Shown here: positions 28,078 to 35,787 of the stretch, piece after piece
Position numbering within the stretch: the first letter of the stretch is position 1
Layout of the letters: the number at the start of each line of letters is the position of its first letter
Assembly (NCBI RefSeq): GCF_002860165.1
Contig: NZ_PGUZ01000042.1
Coordinates: forward strand, 97,274-161,273
Length of the DNA stretch: 64,000 bases
DNA from: Bacillus sp. V3-13
GTDB lineage: Bacteria; Bacillota; Bacilli; Bacillales; Cytobacillaceae
Reading direction: 5' to 3'
Made by a program: the position numbers and the translations under genes
The notes under the pieces: model-generated
The model's input: the letters and a program-made list of their open reading frames with translations, nothing else
What the model was told of the DNA's origin: nothing
Database searches by the model: none

Positions 28078-28121
28078 CCGAAACGTTTCGGTTTTTTGGC
28101 ATGCTTCCCGAAACGTTTTGG
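28078..28121. promoter_or_regulatory. Two LacI-type operators before the glycoside hydrolase gene
   Basis: CCGAAACGTTTCGG (28078-28091, perfect palindrome) and CCGAAACGTTTTGG (28108-28121) are centred 30 bp apart, about three helical turns. The same motif lies before the lacI-type gene at 29258-29273. They differ from the cre consensus at the outer bases, so they are most likely operators for the adjacent repressor. Confidence 0.8.
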
Positions 28122-28161
28122 ATTTTACCGACAATAATTTTCAGGGCTGTACTTTGTACCA

Positions 28162-28215
28162 TCTCTCCTTAAATACACGTTTTAAAACGGCTGCTTATGT
28201 GTATTTAAGGAGAGA
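28162..28215. other. 17-bp inverted repeat directly after the repressor gene
   Basis: TCTCTCCTTAAATACAC (28162-28178) and its exact complement (28199-28215) enclose a 20-base loop and begin one base past the repressor stop. No T tract follows, so it is not a standard intrinsic terminator. It resembles the other intercistronic hairpin in this cassette and may set the ratio of repressor to enzyme transcripts. Confidence 0.65.
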
Positions 28216-29241
28216 TTAATCTTGATCACTGCGAACCTTGCATGTTGATTCTCGGGCAACCAGTTCAGTTTCCAAAATACAAACATGCGACTTTGTTTTG
28301 ACTTCCAGCATATCAATAAGTAAATTTGCTGCCTGATAGCCCAGCTGAAAAATATTTTGCCCTACTGTGGATAGCTGTGGCGTAGAATATGAAGCCAGCA
28401 ATATATCATCAAACCCGATTACAGACAATTTCTCCGGAACATCAATGCCCAAAGCTTTTGCTGCCTTGATCGCGCCAAGAGCCATTAAGTCACTGGCACA
28501 AAACAATGCCGTAATTTCAGGATGATTTCTCAACAGAACCAAGGTTTGTTCATACGCTTTTTCTTCAGAAAAACTTCCATCAACGATCCATCTTTTATTT
28601 ACGGGCAGCCCTGTTTCCTGCAAGGACTTTACATATCCTTCAAGCCTTTTTTTACTGACATAAGCCTGGTTGTGGCCATTGATCATGGCAATATTTTTAT
28701 GTCCCAGCCCGATTAGATGACGCACTGCTTTCTCGGCGCCCAACACATTGTCGGTCGTAACATAGCCTACCGTATCAGATTCAATCGGGATATCAATCAG
28801 CACACACGGAATATCACTTTCAATGACTTCCTTTAAATAAGGATCATCGATTTTCATCCCCTGCACAATAGCCCCATCTACTCTTCTTTCTCTGCACAAT
28901 TGTGAATAGGTTTTTTCTCTTTGCTTGGCGGTAGTTGTACTAAATAAAACGAGGTCATAATCTCTTTCCGAAATACATTCATTGGCTCCCGAAAGAACCT
29001 CGAACGTAAAATTGTCTTTCTTGTTCGCTTCCGTCATGCCGGATACAATTAATCCAATCGTCTTTGACTTATTCATGACCAGGCTTCTTGCTAAAGTATT
29101 GGGGCTATAATTCAAATCCTTGGCAATCTGCATAATCTTTTTTCTTGTTTTTTCATTTACATCCGAATAACCATTAAGAGCCCGGGAAACGGTTGTAACA
29201 GAAACTCCGGCCACTTTTGCGATATCCTTAATCGTAGTCAT
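28216..29241 (-). CDS. LacI family transcriptional regulator
   Basis: 341 residues. The ATG at 29241 has GGGGGA 6 bases upstream and starts Met-Thr-Thr-Ile-Lys-Asp-Ile-Ala-Lys-Val-Ala-Gly-Val-Ser, the standard LacI helix-turn-helix (recognition helix Val-Ser-Arg-Ala-Leu-Asn-Gly). The hinge helix is Ser-Pro-Asn-Thr-Leu-Ala-Arg-Ser-Leu. A periplasmic-binding-like sugar domain follows. Three matching palindromes flank its own promoter and the hydrolase gene, so it probably represses the cassette and itself until the sugar is present. Confidence 0.93.
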   Translation of the reverse strand: MTTIKDIAKVAGVSVTTVSRALNGYSDVNEKTRKKIMQIAKDLNYSPNTLARSLVMNKSKTIGLIVSGMTEANKKDNFTFEVLSGANECISERDYDLVLFSTTTAKQREKTYSQLCRERRVDGAIVQGMKIDDPYLKEVIESDIPCVLIDIPIESDTVGYVTTDNVLGAEKAVRHLIGLGHKNIAMINGHNQAYVSKKRLEGYVKSLQETGLPVNKRWIVDGSFSEEKAYEQTLVLLRNHPEITALFCASDLMALGAIKAAKALGIDVPEKLSVIGFDDILLASYSTPQLSTVGQNIFQLGYQAANLLIDMLEVKTKSHVCILETELVARESTCKVRSDQD

Positions 29242-29257
29242 TATACTTCCCCCAGAA

Positions 29258-29273
29258 TCCGAAACGTTTCGGA
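29258..29273. promoter_or_regulatory. LacI-type operator downstream of the repressor promoter
   Basis: TCCGAAACGTTTCGGA is a perfect 16-bp palindrome between the -10 and the repressor start codon. It shares the core CCGAAACGTTTCGG with the sites at 28078-28121, suggesting autorepression by roadblock. Confidence 0.8.
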
Positions 29274-29289
29274 TTACCTCTTGTTTAAA

Positions 29290-29318
29290 ATCATACAATA
29301 TGATGAAAACGATTTCAA
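29290..29318 (-). promoter_or_regulatory. Sigma-A promoter of the repressor gene with embedded cre site
   Basis: The minus strand reads TTGAAA, 17 bases, TATGAT. The -35 and spacer are overlapped by TGAAAACGATTTCA (29304-29317, plus strand), which fits the CcpA cre consensus TGWAANCGNTNWCA at every position. This predicts glucose repression through CcpA. Confidence 0.75.
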
Positions 29319-29435
29319 CTGCTTTTTTTAAAATTTCGCTGTATCTTCATCCGCGCCTGAACACTCAAGTCATGAAATGAGAAACTAAACCGTACATATT
29401 AATTAAGTTCGTTTAGAAAATAAGAGGTGAACAAC

Positions 29436-30101
29436 ATGGAGTTTACTCAACACGTTTCCCCTTATCGCCATCAGTCTCAAAATGTATTAAAGGTGTATGG
29501 GGAAGGAACTGTTTCTGCCCCGCCTGACAGAGCTGACGTGATATTGGGTACTGTCACAGAAGGCAAGGAGCTGCTTCAGGTTCAGCAGAGCAATTCAAAT
29601 ATCATAACAAATGTCATCCAGGCCTTGCTTAGGCTCGGCCTGCCGCGTGAAAAAATCCAAACCTTTGAATACAGTGCTGAACCGCAATACGATTATGTCG
29701 ATGGAAAACAGGTATTCCGCGCCTACAGGGTCACGTATTTATTAAAAGTAACGATTGATGCAATTAGCCAGGCGGGAAACGTTGTCGACACAGCTGTTGC
29801 AAATGGTGCGAACATCGTGAGAAGCATCGAATTCACGATTTCCGACGAGCGTACTCTGTATGCCCGCGCCCTCGCCGTTGCGGTTCAAGACAGTTTACAA
29901 AGAGCAAGGGTGATCGCACAAACGCTTGGCGTCCAGCTCATTAAAACTCCTTCTTTAATCATCGAGAACCCACAGATCCGGGAGCCGATTATTTTTCACG
30001 GTGCGGTCCTAAGCACTTCTACAGAGGCAGCCACTCCAATTGAGCAAGGGCTGCTCACGATTAAGGCCGCCGTGAAAGCGGAGTATATCTATTATGCTTA
30101 G
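29436..30101 (+). CDS. SIMPL (DUF541) domain protein
   Basis: 221 residues. The ATG at 29436 lies 6 bases after GAGGTG. The SIMPL signature is seen in Val-Tyr-Gly-Glu-Gly-Thr-Val-Ser-Ala-Pro-Pro-Asp-Arg-Ala-Asp and in the later Ala-Arg-Ala-Leu-Ala-Val-Ala-Val-Gln-Asp segment. No signal peptide is visible. Roles of SIMPL proteins are poorly defined. It is divergent from the sugar cassette and followed by a dispersed repeat. Confidence 0.85.
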   Translation: MEFTQHVSPYRHQSQNVLKVYGEGTVSAPPDRADVILGTVTEGKELLQVQQSNSNIITNVIQALLRLGLPREKIQTFEYSAEPQYDYVDGKQVFRAYRVTYLLKVTIDAISQAGNVVDTAVANGANIVRSIEFTISDERTLYARALAVAVQDSLQRARVIAQTLGVQLIKTPSLIIENPQIREPIIFHGAVLSTSTEAATPIEQGLLTIKAAVKAEYIYYA

Positions 30102-30113
30102 GATGTCAGTAAA

Positions 30114-30240
30114 ATAAGAAAAGCGCAAGCGCCTTGGTCAGCCCCGACAAGCGCTGGAGGGCCTGACAGTGAAGTCGCTTTTTGACTTCATTGGCAGGAC
30201 CGAAGCGACTCGAGGGGCTAGGCGCTGGAGCTGGACATCG
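30114..30240. repeat. Dispersed fold-back repeat, copy 1
   Basis: Begins ATAAGAAAAGCGCAAGCGCC. Bases 30114-30157 are identical to 63938-63981. The ends are complementary: AGCGCC...AGCCCCGA near the left pairs with TCGAGGGGCT...GGCGCT near the right. An inner hairpin GAAGTC / GACTTC lies at about 30171-30189. A 120-odd base non-coding element with this structure looks like the interspersed palindromic repeats common in Bacillaceae. Mobility is unproven. Confidence 0.75.
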
Positions 30241-30287
30241 AAACGCCAAACTATATTTAGAAACGTTTATACTTTCCTATAGCTAAA

Positions 30288-30322
30288 TAAAAACCGGTCC
30301 AAAAATTTGAACCGGTTTTAAA
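30288..30322 (-). terminator. Terminator of the minus-strand small transcript
   Basis: AAAACCGGTtC / GACCGGTTTT has a short AT loop, followed on the minus strand by TTATTT. It closes the candidate RNA at 30288-30517. Confidence 0.65.
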
Positions 30323-30517
30323 AAAAAATTATGTAACAGCCGCGGTTGCCGCCTCCAATATGGAGTTTCATAACCTGCTCCACCAGGTGGGTGTCCGCAA
30401 AGCCTTTCCCGACGTCCTCTGCATAATGAAGGCATGTCGTTCTGTCCTTATTTTGAGACTCCCTTAAATTATCTAAAGGTTGAAACTTCATATATGGCGC
30501 ACAACGCAGCGTTTTAT
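30288..30517 (-). ncRNA. Candidate structured small RNA, 6S-like rod; alternative 57-residue ORF
   Basis: A self-contained minus-strand unit of about 230 bases with promoter (30524-30552) and terminator. The 5' part (about 30475-30511) is extensively complementary to the 3' part (about 30338-30376). The paired pieces are GC(T)GCG, GCC, ATAT, AGTTTCA and ACCT, separated by small bulges, giving a long closing rod. The middle holds an A-rich bubble, a small CCA/TGG hairpin and a GCCTT/AAGGC apical stem. Rod, bubble and size recall 6S RNA, but no sequence match was tested. The same strand also has a 57-codon frame (30318-30491, ATG without ribosome site) ending in the terminator. Confidence 0.5.
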
Positions 30518-30523
30518 AATATT

Positions 30524-30552
30524 ATAATACCCGGAAATAGCGGATCACTCAA
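30524..30552 (-). promoter_or_regulatory. Sigma-A promoter for the small minus-strand transcript
   Basis: TTGAGT, 17 bases, TATTAT on the minus strand, with a further TATAAT three bases on. The predicted start is near 30517, matching the 5' arm of the structured RNA. Confidence 0.6.
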
Positions 30553-30640
30553 CCGGTAAATGCTGGCCTTGTCCGTTAATCCCCTTATATTTTTCATCCG
30601 AAAGAAAAAACTAAGAGATGAAAGGGGGCATAGAACCAGC

Positions 30641-30811
30641 ATGAACGAGGATCACAGGGAATTTCAAAAGCACCAGCGAAAATCCGTTTATTTAAGGGGA
30701 GCAAGCGGGCCTCATCGCGAATCAGATCATGATTACAACAGCCGGAACAATACAGATATTTCGGTTGGTGCAAGAGGAAGGGACATATACAGGAAAAATG
30801 ACGACGCTTGA
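30641..30811 (+). CDS. Hypothetical small hydrophilic protein
   Basis: 56 residues rich in Arg, Asp, Asn, Ser and His, with no membrane segment. AAAGGGGG stands 12 bases before the ATG at 30641, rather far. The frame continues upstream to 30560 without a better start. No family was recognised. A tiny charged protein like this could be a spore or phosphorelay accessory, but nothing in the sequence says so. The opposite-strand frame 30594-30860 has no start signals. Confidence 0.4.
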   Translation: MNEDHREFQKHQRKSVYLRGASGPHRESDHDYNSRNNTDISVGARGRDIYRKNDDA

Positions 30812-30878
30812 GGACGCAGCATTGAAGCCAGGAGATCGAAATACCCAAGCCGTTTTCCAAAAGCTTTTAGTGCAAAAA

Positions 30879-30902
30879 ATAACCCCGTAAAAACGGGGTT
30901 AT
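30879..30902 (-). terminator. Terminator after efp
   Basis: A 10-bp stem, ATAACCCCGT / ACGGGGTTAT, followed on the minus strand by TTTTTTGC. It lies 11 bases past the efp stop. Confidence 0.85.
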
Positions 30903-30912
30903 CCTATTATGA

Positions 30913-31470
30913 TTAAGCACGGGAGACGTATGAACCGTCAGTTGTATTAATAATTAATTTGTCACCCTGGTTAACAAAAAATGGAACCTGGACAGTTAAG
31001 CCTGTTTCCATAATAGCAGGTTTTGATCCACCCGATGCCGTATCTCCTTTGATTCCCGGCTCGGTTTCGGTGACTTCAAGCACAACGGTGTTTGGAAGCT
31101 CAATTCCCAAAGTCTCACCCTGGTACATCATAATGAAAACTTCCATGTTTTCTTTTAAAAACTTCAGCTCGTATTCAATTGAATTTGCCGGAAGCTCAAT
31201 TTGATCATACGATTCATTGTCCATGAACACGTGCTGGTTGCCATTTGCATATAGATATTGCATTTTTCGGTTATCAATTTGCGCTTTCGCTACTTTTTCA
31301 CCGGCACGAAAGGTTTTCTCCTGAATGGCGCCGGTGCGCAGATTGCGCAGTTTTGAGCGGACAAAGGCCGCTCCTTTACCAGGCTTAACGTGTTGGAAAT
31401 CCAAAACGCGCCAGATAGCGCCATCCACTTCAATGGTTAATCCAGTCCGAAAATCGTTAACAGAAATCAT
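30913..31470 (-). CDS. efp: Translation elongation factor P
   Basis: 185 residues starting [10 protein letters not shown], identical in plan to B. subtilis EF-P. It relieves ribosome stalling at polyproline stretches. The tip loop is Lys-Pro-Gly-Lys-Gly-Ala-Ala-Phe, with Lys32 the residue modified in B. subtilis. Three beta domains end in Thr-Asp-Gly-Ser-Tyr-Val-Ser-Arg-Ala. It lies 25 bases after the aminopeptidase gene. Confidence 0.97.
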   Translation of the reverse strand: MISVNDFRTGLTIEVDGAIWRVLDFQHVKPGKGAAFVRSKLRNLRTGAIQEKTFRAGEKVAKAQIDNRKMQYLYANGNQHVFMDNESYDQIELPANSIEYELKFLKENMEVFIMMYQGETLGIELPNTVVLEVTETEPGIKGDTASGGSKPAIMETGLTVQVPFFVNQGDKLIINTTDGSYVSRA

Positions 31471-31495
31471 CTAAAATGTCCTCCTGGTTATTCAA

Positions 31496-32557
31496 TTACA
31501 GAATGATTAGTTCTTTCGTAGAGTGGGTCAGTGCTTCATTATGATCGTTTGTAATAACTGTATCATCTTCGATGCGGACACCGCCAAGCCCCGGTATGTA
31601 TATCCCCGGCTCAACCGTTACAACCATGCCAGGCTCAAGTACGGTCTCTGACCTAACGGACAATGCCGGACCTTCGTGGACCTCAAGCCCAATGCCATGA
31701 CCTGTCGAATGGCCAAAATAGTCACCATAGCCTTTTTCACTGATCAAATTCCGCGTTAAAGCATCGGCCTGTTTTCCCGTCATTCCCGGCTTGATGCCTG
31801 CCATCCCCCGCAATTGGGCTTCCAGGACGATATTGTAGATTTCCTTCAGTTTCTCGTCCGGTACACCTACGGAAACGGTTCTTGTAATGTCCGAAACATA
31901 TCCTTTGTAGTAAGCTCCAAAATCGAGTGTAACAAAATCGCCGGTTTCAATCACTTTTTCAGTGGCGACCCCGTGCGGAAGGGCTGATCGTGAACCGGAT
32001 GCGACGATAATATCAAAAGAAGATGACGTTGCGCCGGCCTTTCTTATAAAGAACTCAAGTTCATTCGAAACGTCCAGCTCCGTAATGCCCGGACGAATGA
32101 ATCCTAAAATATGCTTAAAAGCTGCATCGGCTATAGCCGATGCTTCCTTTAATATCTTAATCTCTGCATCCGTCTTAATCAAGCGTAACTTTTCAATCGC
32201 TCCGGATACCGGAACAAGCTCGGCCTCAACAGCTTTTTCATATGCTGTATATCCAGAGAAAGTTAGATGATCCTGTTCGAATCCCAGCCTTTTAATGCCG
32301 ATTTTTTTAGCCTGATTGGCAACTTCATCAGGAATCATACCTTTATGCTGGACAATTTCATATCCCTTACACTGCTTTTCGGCTTGTTCGACATAACGAA
32401 AATCTGTAATAAACAGAGCCTTTTCGGCGCTTATAAGGACAACGCCGGCAGTTCCCGTAAATTGAGACATGTAGCGGCGGTTATAGTTGCTTGTAATCAG
32501 CATTCCGTCTATTCCGAGTTTGTCAAAATGACCGCGAAGCTTTTCTAGCTTTTCCAT
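31496..32557 (-). CDS. papA: Xaa-Pro aminopeptidase family M24 peptidase
   Basis: 353 residues, the same length as B. subtilis YqhT/PapA. The ATG at 32557 is 7 bases after AAGGAGAG. The N-terminal creatinase-like domain precedes a pita-bread metallopeptidase domain. Metal ligands are visible in [19 protein letters not shown] and Thr-Val-Glu-Pro-Gly. It removes N-terminal residues before proline. Location directly upstream of efp is conserved in Bacillus. Confidence 0.94.
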   Translation of the reverse strand: MEKLEKLRGHFDKLGIDGMLITSNYNRRYMSQFTGTAGVVLISAEKALFITDFRYVEQAEKQCKGYEIVQHKGMIPDEVANQAKKIGIKRLGFEQDHLTFSGYTAYEKAVEAELVPVSGAIEKLRLIKTDAEIKILKEASAIADAAFKHILGFIRPGITELDVSNELEFFIRKAGATSSSFDIIVASGSRSALPHGVATEKVIETGDFVTLDFGAYYKGYVSDITRTVSVGVPDEKLKEIYNIVLEAQLRGMAGIKPGMTGKQADALTRNLISEKGYGDYFGHSTGHGIGLEVHEGPALSVRSETVLEPGMVVTVEPGIYIPGLGGVRIEDDTVITNDHNEALTHSTKELIIL

Positions 32558-32674
32558 TTTATCCTCTCTCCTTTGCCAACTTTTCAATGCTAAAAAAGAA
32601 TGTTCAATAAGAACATTCTACCACAAAGTGTCTCTGCATTCAGTTTATTCCTGGCAAGGTTCATATGCATGTTG

Positions 32675-33190
32675 TTATGTGGGAACATCGGCCTCTTGCT
32701 TTTGGCGGATTCTGAGTTCATTTTCTTCGTAAGAAATTGAATAACCGACGAATACACCATATAACAAGTAGAGACAGATCGATGTGATGATTGTATTCCT
32801 GTTCAGTTCAGCAAATGGACGTATTCCCGGGAAGATTGGATTCAAGATAAAAAAAACGATAGCAAATAGAACAATTCCATACCCAATTCCGACCCACATG
32901 CTGCGAAATTTTCGAAGCAGCGCATAATATAATAATGCGGCAGCAATTGAGATAATGCCGATCATAATGATCGAGATGACCGTACCAAGCCATTGCCCCT
33001 TCCATTCACCAAGTGCCCATGGCTCAAGAATAACATTGGGACGAATATCAGTAAAATTGAATAAATAAGCAATATACGCCAAACCGCTCCATAAAATGCC
33101 GCCAAAAAAACCGGTCAAAACAACCATCGCTATAAACGACATTGGTTTTTCCTGCTGGTTCTGTTCCAATTGCCCCTGTTGTTCGGACAT
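32675..33190 (-). CDS. yqhR: YqhR family membrane protein
   Basis: 171 residues with a Gln/Glu-rich N-terminus and four hydrophobic segments. It contains Gly-Gly-Ile-Leu-Trp-Ser-Gly-Leu-Ala-Tyr and a Pro-Ile-Phe-Pro-Gly stretch. GGAGGTGG stands before the ATG. Function unknown; its place between yqhQ and papA matches B. subtilis yqhR. Confidence 0.88.
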   Translation of the reverse strand: MSEQQGQLEQNQQEKPMSFIAMVVLTGFFGGILWSGLAYIAYLFNFTDIRPNVILEPWALGEWKGQWLGTVISIIMIGIISIAAALLYYALLRKFRSMWVGIGYGIVLFAIVFFILNPIFPGIRPFAELNRNTIITSICLYLLYGVFVGYSISYEENELRIRQKQEADVPT

Positions 33191-33395
33191 TTAATCCCAC
33201 CTCCACTTTTTTATTATGTCCACGGGCAATTATTCCTTGCATCATAATAGAATAAATTATCAATTCAAGATTTCAAAAGTCTTCGAGTATAGAGGTTTTG
33301 ACGATTTTCTAGTAAAATAAAATTAAGGTACATGCAGCTTTCATATTTCTTGTGCTGTTTTGTGCAAGTTCACGATATAGGTTGGTGTTAACGTC

Positions 33396-34340
33396 ATGGG
33401 AAAAAGTCAAAAGCCCGTTTATGGCGGGCAGGCAGTTGTTGAAGGCGTCATGTTCGGAGGCAAACATCATTACGTGACAGCTGTTCGCAGAAAGAATGGA
33501 ACAATCGAGTTTTTTGAATTACCGAGAAAAACAAATCCGGTCGCCCAACTTTTGAAGAAGATCCCTTTCTTGCGGGGAATTGTAGCCATCATCGAGGCGA
33601 GTGCCAATGGCTCGAAGCATTTGAATTTTTCGACAGAACGATATGATGTCGACCCGGAAGAAGACCACCAAATAAAAAAAGAGGAAGTCTCCAGGCTCGC
33701 AATGGTACTCGGGGTTGCTGCGGCAGGAGTGCTGACCTTCCTTTTCGGAAAATTTATTTTTACACTTATTCCGGTTTTTTTGGCAGAATTGACAAAACCA
33801 ATTTTCCCGGGCGATCTCGCCCAAGTATTGGTTGAAACCTTCTTCAAGCTTATCCTCCTGCTCGGGTATATTTACTTTGTATCGCTGACCCCAATTATTA
33901 AAAGGGTATTTCAATACCACGGTGCAGAGCATAAAGTGATTAATACATTCGAAAGCGGCAAAGAGCTGACCGTGGAAAATGTTCAAGCTCATTCCCGTCT
34001 CCACTACCGATGTGGCAGCAGCTTTATCTTATTCACGGTAATCGTCGGTATGTTTATATATTTGCTTGTTCCGGCCGAGCCTCTGTGGGTCAGGGTTTTA
34101 AATCGCTTGGCTCTTATCCCCGTCGTGCTTGGCATTTCTTTCGAAGTGCTCCAGCTGACCAATAAGCTTCGCGATATACCTGTACTAAAATATTTAGGCC
34201 TGCCCGGCTTATGGCTCCAGCTCCTTACCACAAAGGAACCAAAAAATGATCAGGTAGAAGTGGCGATTCTTTCGTTTAAAGAACTTCTTAAAAAGGAAAA
34301 AGAAAAAGAAGACAATTTGAGAACGGAAGAAATTGTGTAA
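33396..34340 (+). CDS. yqhQ: DUF1385 family protein YqhQ
   Basis: 314 residues. The N-terminal motif Pro-Val-Tyr-Gly-Gly-Gln-Ala-Val-Val-Glu-Gly-Val-Met is the DUF1385 signature. A later His-Gly-Ala-Glu-His-Lys-Val motif and about four membrane spans follow. The family is of unknown function but widely conserved in Firmicutes. The ribosome site is weak. It is divergent from yqhR. Confidence 0.9.
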   Translation: MGKSQKPVYGGQAVVEGVMFGGKHHYVTAVRRKNGTIEFFELPRKTNPVAQLLKKIPFLRGIVAIIEASANGSKHLNFSTERYDVDPEEDHQIKKEEVSRLAMVLGVAAAGVLTFLFGKFIFTLIPVFLAELTKPIFPGDLAQVLVETFFKLILLLGYIYFVSLTPIIKRVFQYHGAEHKVINTFESGKELTVENVQAHSRLHYRCGSSFILFTVIVGMFIYLLVPAEPLWVRVLNRLALIPVVLGISFEVLQLTNKLRDIPVLKYLGLPGLWLQLLTTKEPKNDQVEVAILSFKELLKKEKEKEDNLRTEEIV

Positions 34341-34406
34341 ATGGCGGAGCAAGGAAGTTTAAAAGAGGAAAAATATGCTCATCATGCTCTTAGGGAGGTG
34401 GCTTTC

Positions 34407-34787
34407 TTGAAAAATCGGACTGCAAGTATTATGGCTATTTGTATCACCATTTTAGCGGCTATTGGCCTTGTCGGCAGCTTGATCAGTAATCCGGCCGGTT
34501 TTTTACAAAGAATAGCTGTCATTGTTTTGATTGTTGCAGCGGTTTATTTTCTTGTCCGTCGCTTTTACCAATCCAGCCCTGAGAAGCGAGAGCAGCGTGC
34601 ATTTGTTAAGGCAGCCAAAAAATCAAAAAAGCGGTTACAACATAAAGACAGCGGTCATAACAAGCAGCGGGCAAACGTGCGGTCACTTGCTTCTTTACGC
34701 AGAAATAAGGCAACGAAAAAACATCCTTCCCACCTTACCGTGATCGAAGGAAAAAAAGGCAAAAAGAAAGATCGGGCCACCTTTTGA
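34407..34787 (+). CDS. yqhP: YqhP / SA1362 family small membrane protein
   Basis: The TTG at 34407 is chosen: GGGAGGTGG lies 6 bases upstream. An ATG at 34341, directly after the yqhQ stop, has no site. This gives 126 residues with two hydrophobic spans (about 7-26 and 32-50) and a very basic Lys/Arg-rich tail. Function unknown. Confidence 0.8.
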   Translation: MKNRTASIMAICITILAAIGLVGSLISNPAGFLQRIAVIVLIVAAVYFLVRRFYQSSPEKREQRAFVKAAKKSKKRLQHKDSGHNKQRANVRSLASLRRNKATKKHPSHLTVIEGKKGKKKDRATF

Positions 34788-34806
34788 AGCCCGGTCTTTT
34801 TTTGTT
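34770..34806 (+). terminator. Terminator after yqhP
   Basis: AGAyCGGGC / GCCCGGTCT stem followed by TTTTTTTG on the plus strand. It ends the yqhQ-yqhP unit and faces yqhO. Confidence 0.75.
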
Positions 34807-34813
34807 AACATTG

Positions 34814-35698
34814 TCAATAGCTCCATGAACGGAAAAAGTCTTCGGCGCATTCCCTGCCAAGCTGCATCAGAGCGCGCTTTTTTTTCGCAGTCAATTGAAA
34901 TTCAGTAGCCAGAAAGCCCTTTGTTGGAATGAAAATAATGTTGCGGGCATAATTTCGTGAAATGTAGCGGGCATCATGCGCATCCTTCATCGTTTCAAAC
35001 AGCGCCTCAAATAACTGCAGCGCGTTACTAATTTTGTTTTTCGGACGGTCCAGCACATGGTGGCTTAATTTTATCCCTAGAACCGGGCGAACTTTTTTGA
35101 TGTTTTCTTTATCAAAAAGCCACATTGGAAAATTGCTGAGAACACCGCCATCGACAATGATGTTGGTTTCAGAACCGGTCTTCAGCTTAACAGGTTCAAA
35201 AAAGAATGGCAGACTGCAGCTCATCCTGATCGCTTTGGCAATCTGGAAAGAGCGGGGATCAATTCCGAATCTTGGCAAGTCGTCCGGCAAGACAAGAAGC
35301 CGCCCATTTGACAGGTCGGACGCAATCACTCTCAATGTATTTGGAGGCAGGTCGGAAAAAGTCCGCAAACCCTTTTTCATCAGTTGTTCGGCAATCCACT
35401 TTTCAAGCTCGTTTCCCTTATACAAGCCGAGCCGCCAGTAGATCAGGAGCCACTTGGCAATCGAAAAAGGAATCAGCGTCGTTCTCGGATCCATGAATGT
35501 CGATAGATCAAGTTCATCGAATAGTTTAAAAATGTCGTCACTGGTGTAACCTGCCGCAACAAGGGCGGCTACAATCGAACCGGCGCTTGTCCCGGCAACC
35601 CTGACGAACCGGAAGCCCCGTTTTTCTACTTCCTTGTAAGCACCGATCAAGGCAAAGCCTTTAATGCCGCCGCCGGAAAAAACGCCGTCAATATACAT
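34814..35698 (-). CDS. yqhO: Patatin-like phospholipase YqhO
   Basis: 294 residues. The ATG at 35698 is 8 bases after AGGAG. The patatin motifs are complete: oxyanion Gly-Gly-Gly-Ile-Lys-Gly, nucleophile Gly-Thr-Ser-Ala-Gly and catalytic Val-Asp-Gly-Gly. No signal peptide is present. Likely an acyl hydrolase; substrate unknown. Confidence 0.9.
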   Translation of the reverse strand: MYIDGVFSGGGIKGFALIGAYKEVEKRGFRFVRVAGTSAGSIVAALVAAGYTSDDIFKLFDELDLSTFMDPRTTLIPFSIAKWLLIYWRLGLYKGNELEKWIAEQLMKKGLRTFSDLPPNTLRVIASDLSNGRLLVLPDDLPRFGIDPRSFQIAKAIRMSCSLPFFFEPVKLKTGSETNIIVDGGVLSNFPMWLFDKENIKKVRPVLGIKLSHHVLDRPKNKISNALQLFEALFETMKDAHDARYISRNYARNIIFIPTKGFLATEFQLTAKKKRALMQLGRECAEDFFRSWSY

Positions 35699-35787
35699 AG
35701 CCGCCACTCCTGTCGATGTCGTCTTTGATACATCTTTAAGCAGCGGCTGCTGAAAATAGTACGGCAGACAAGTTGATTTTTTTAGAA

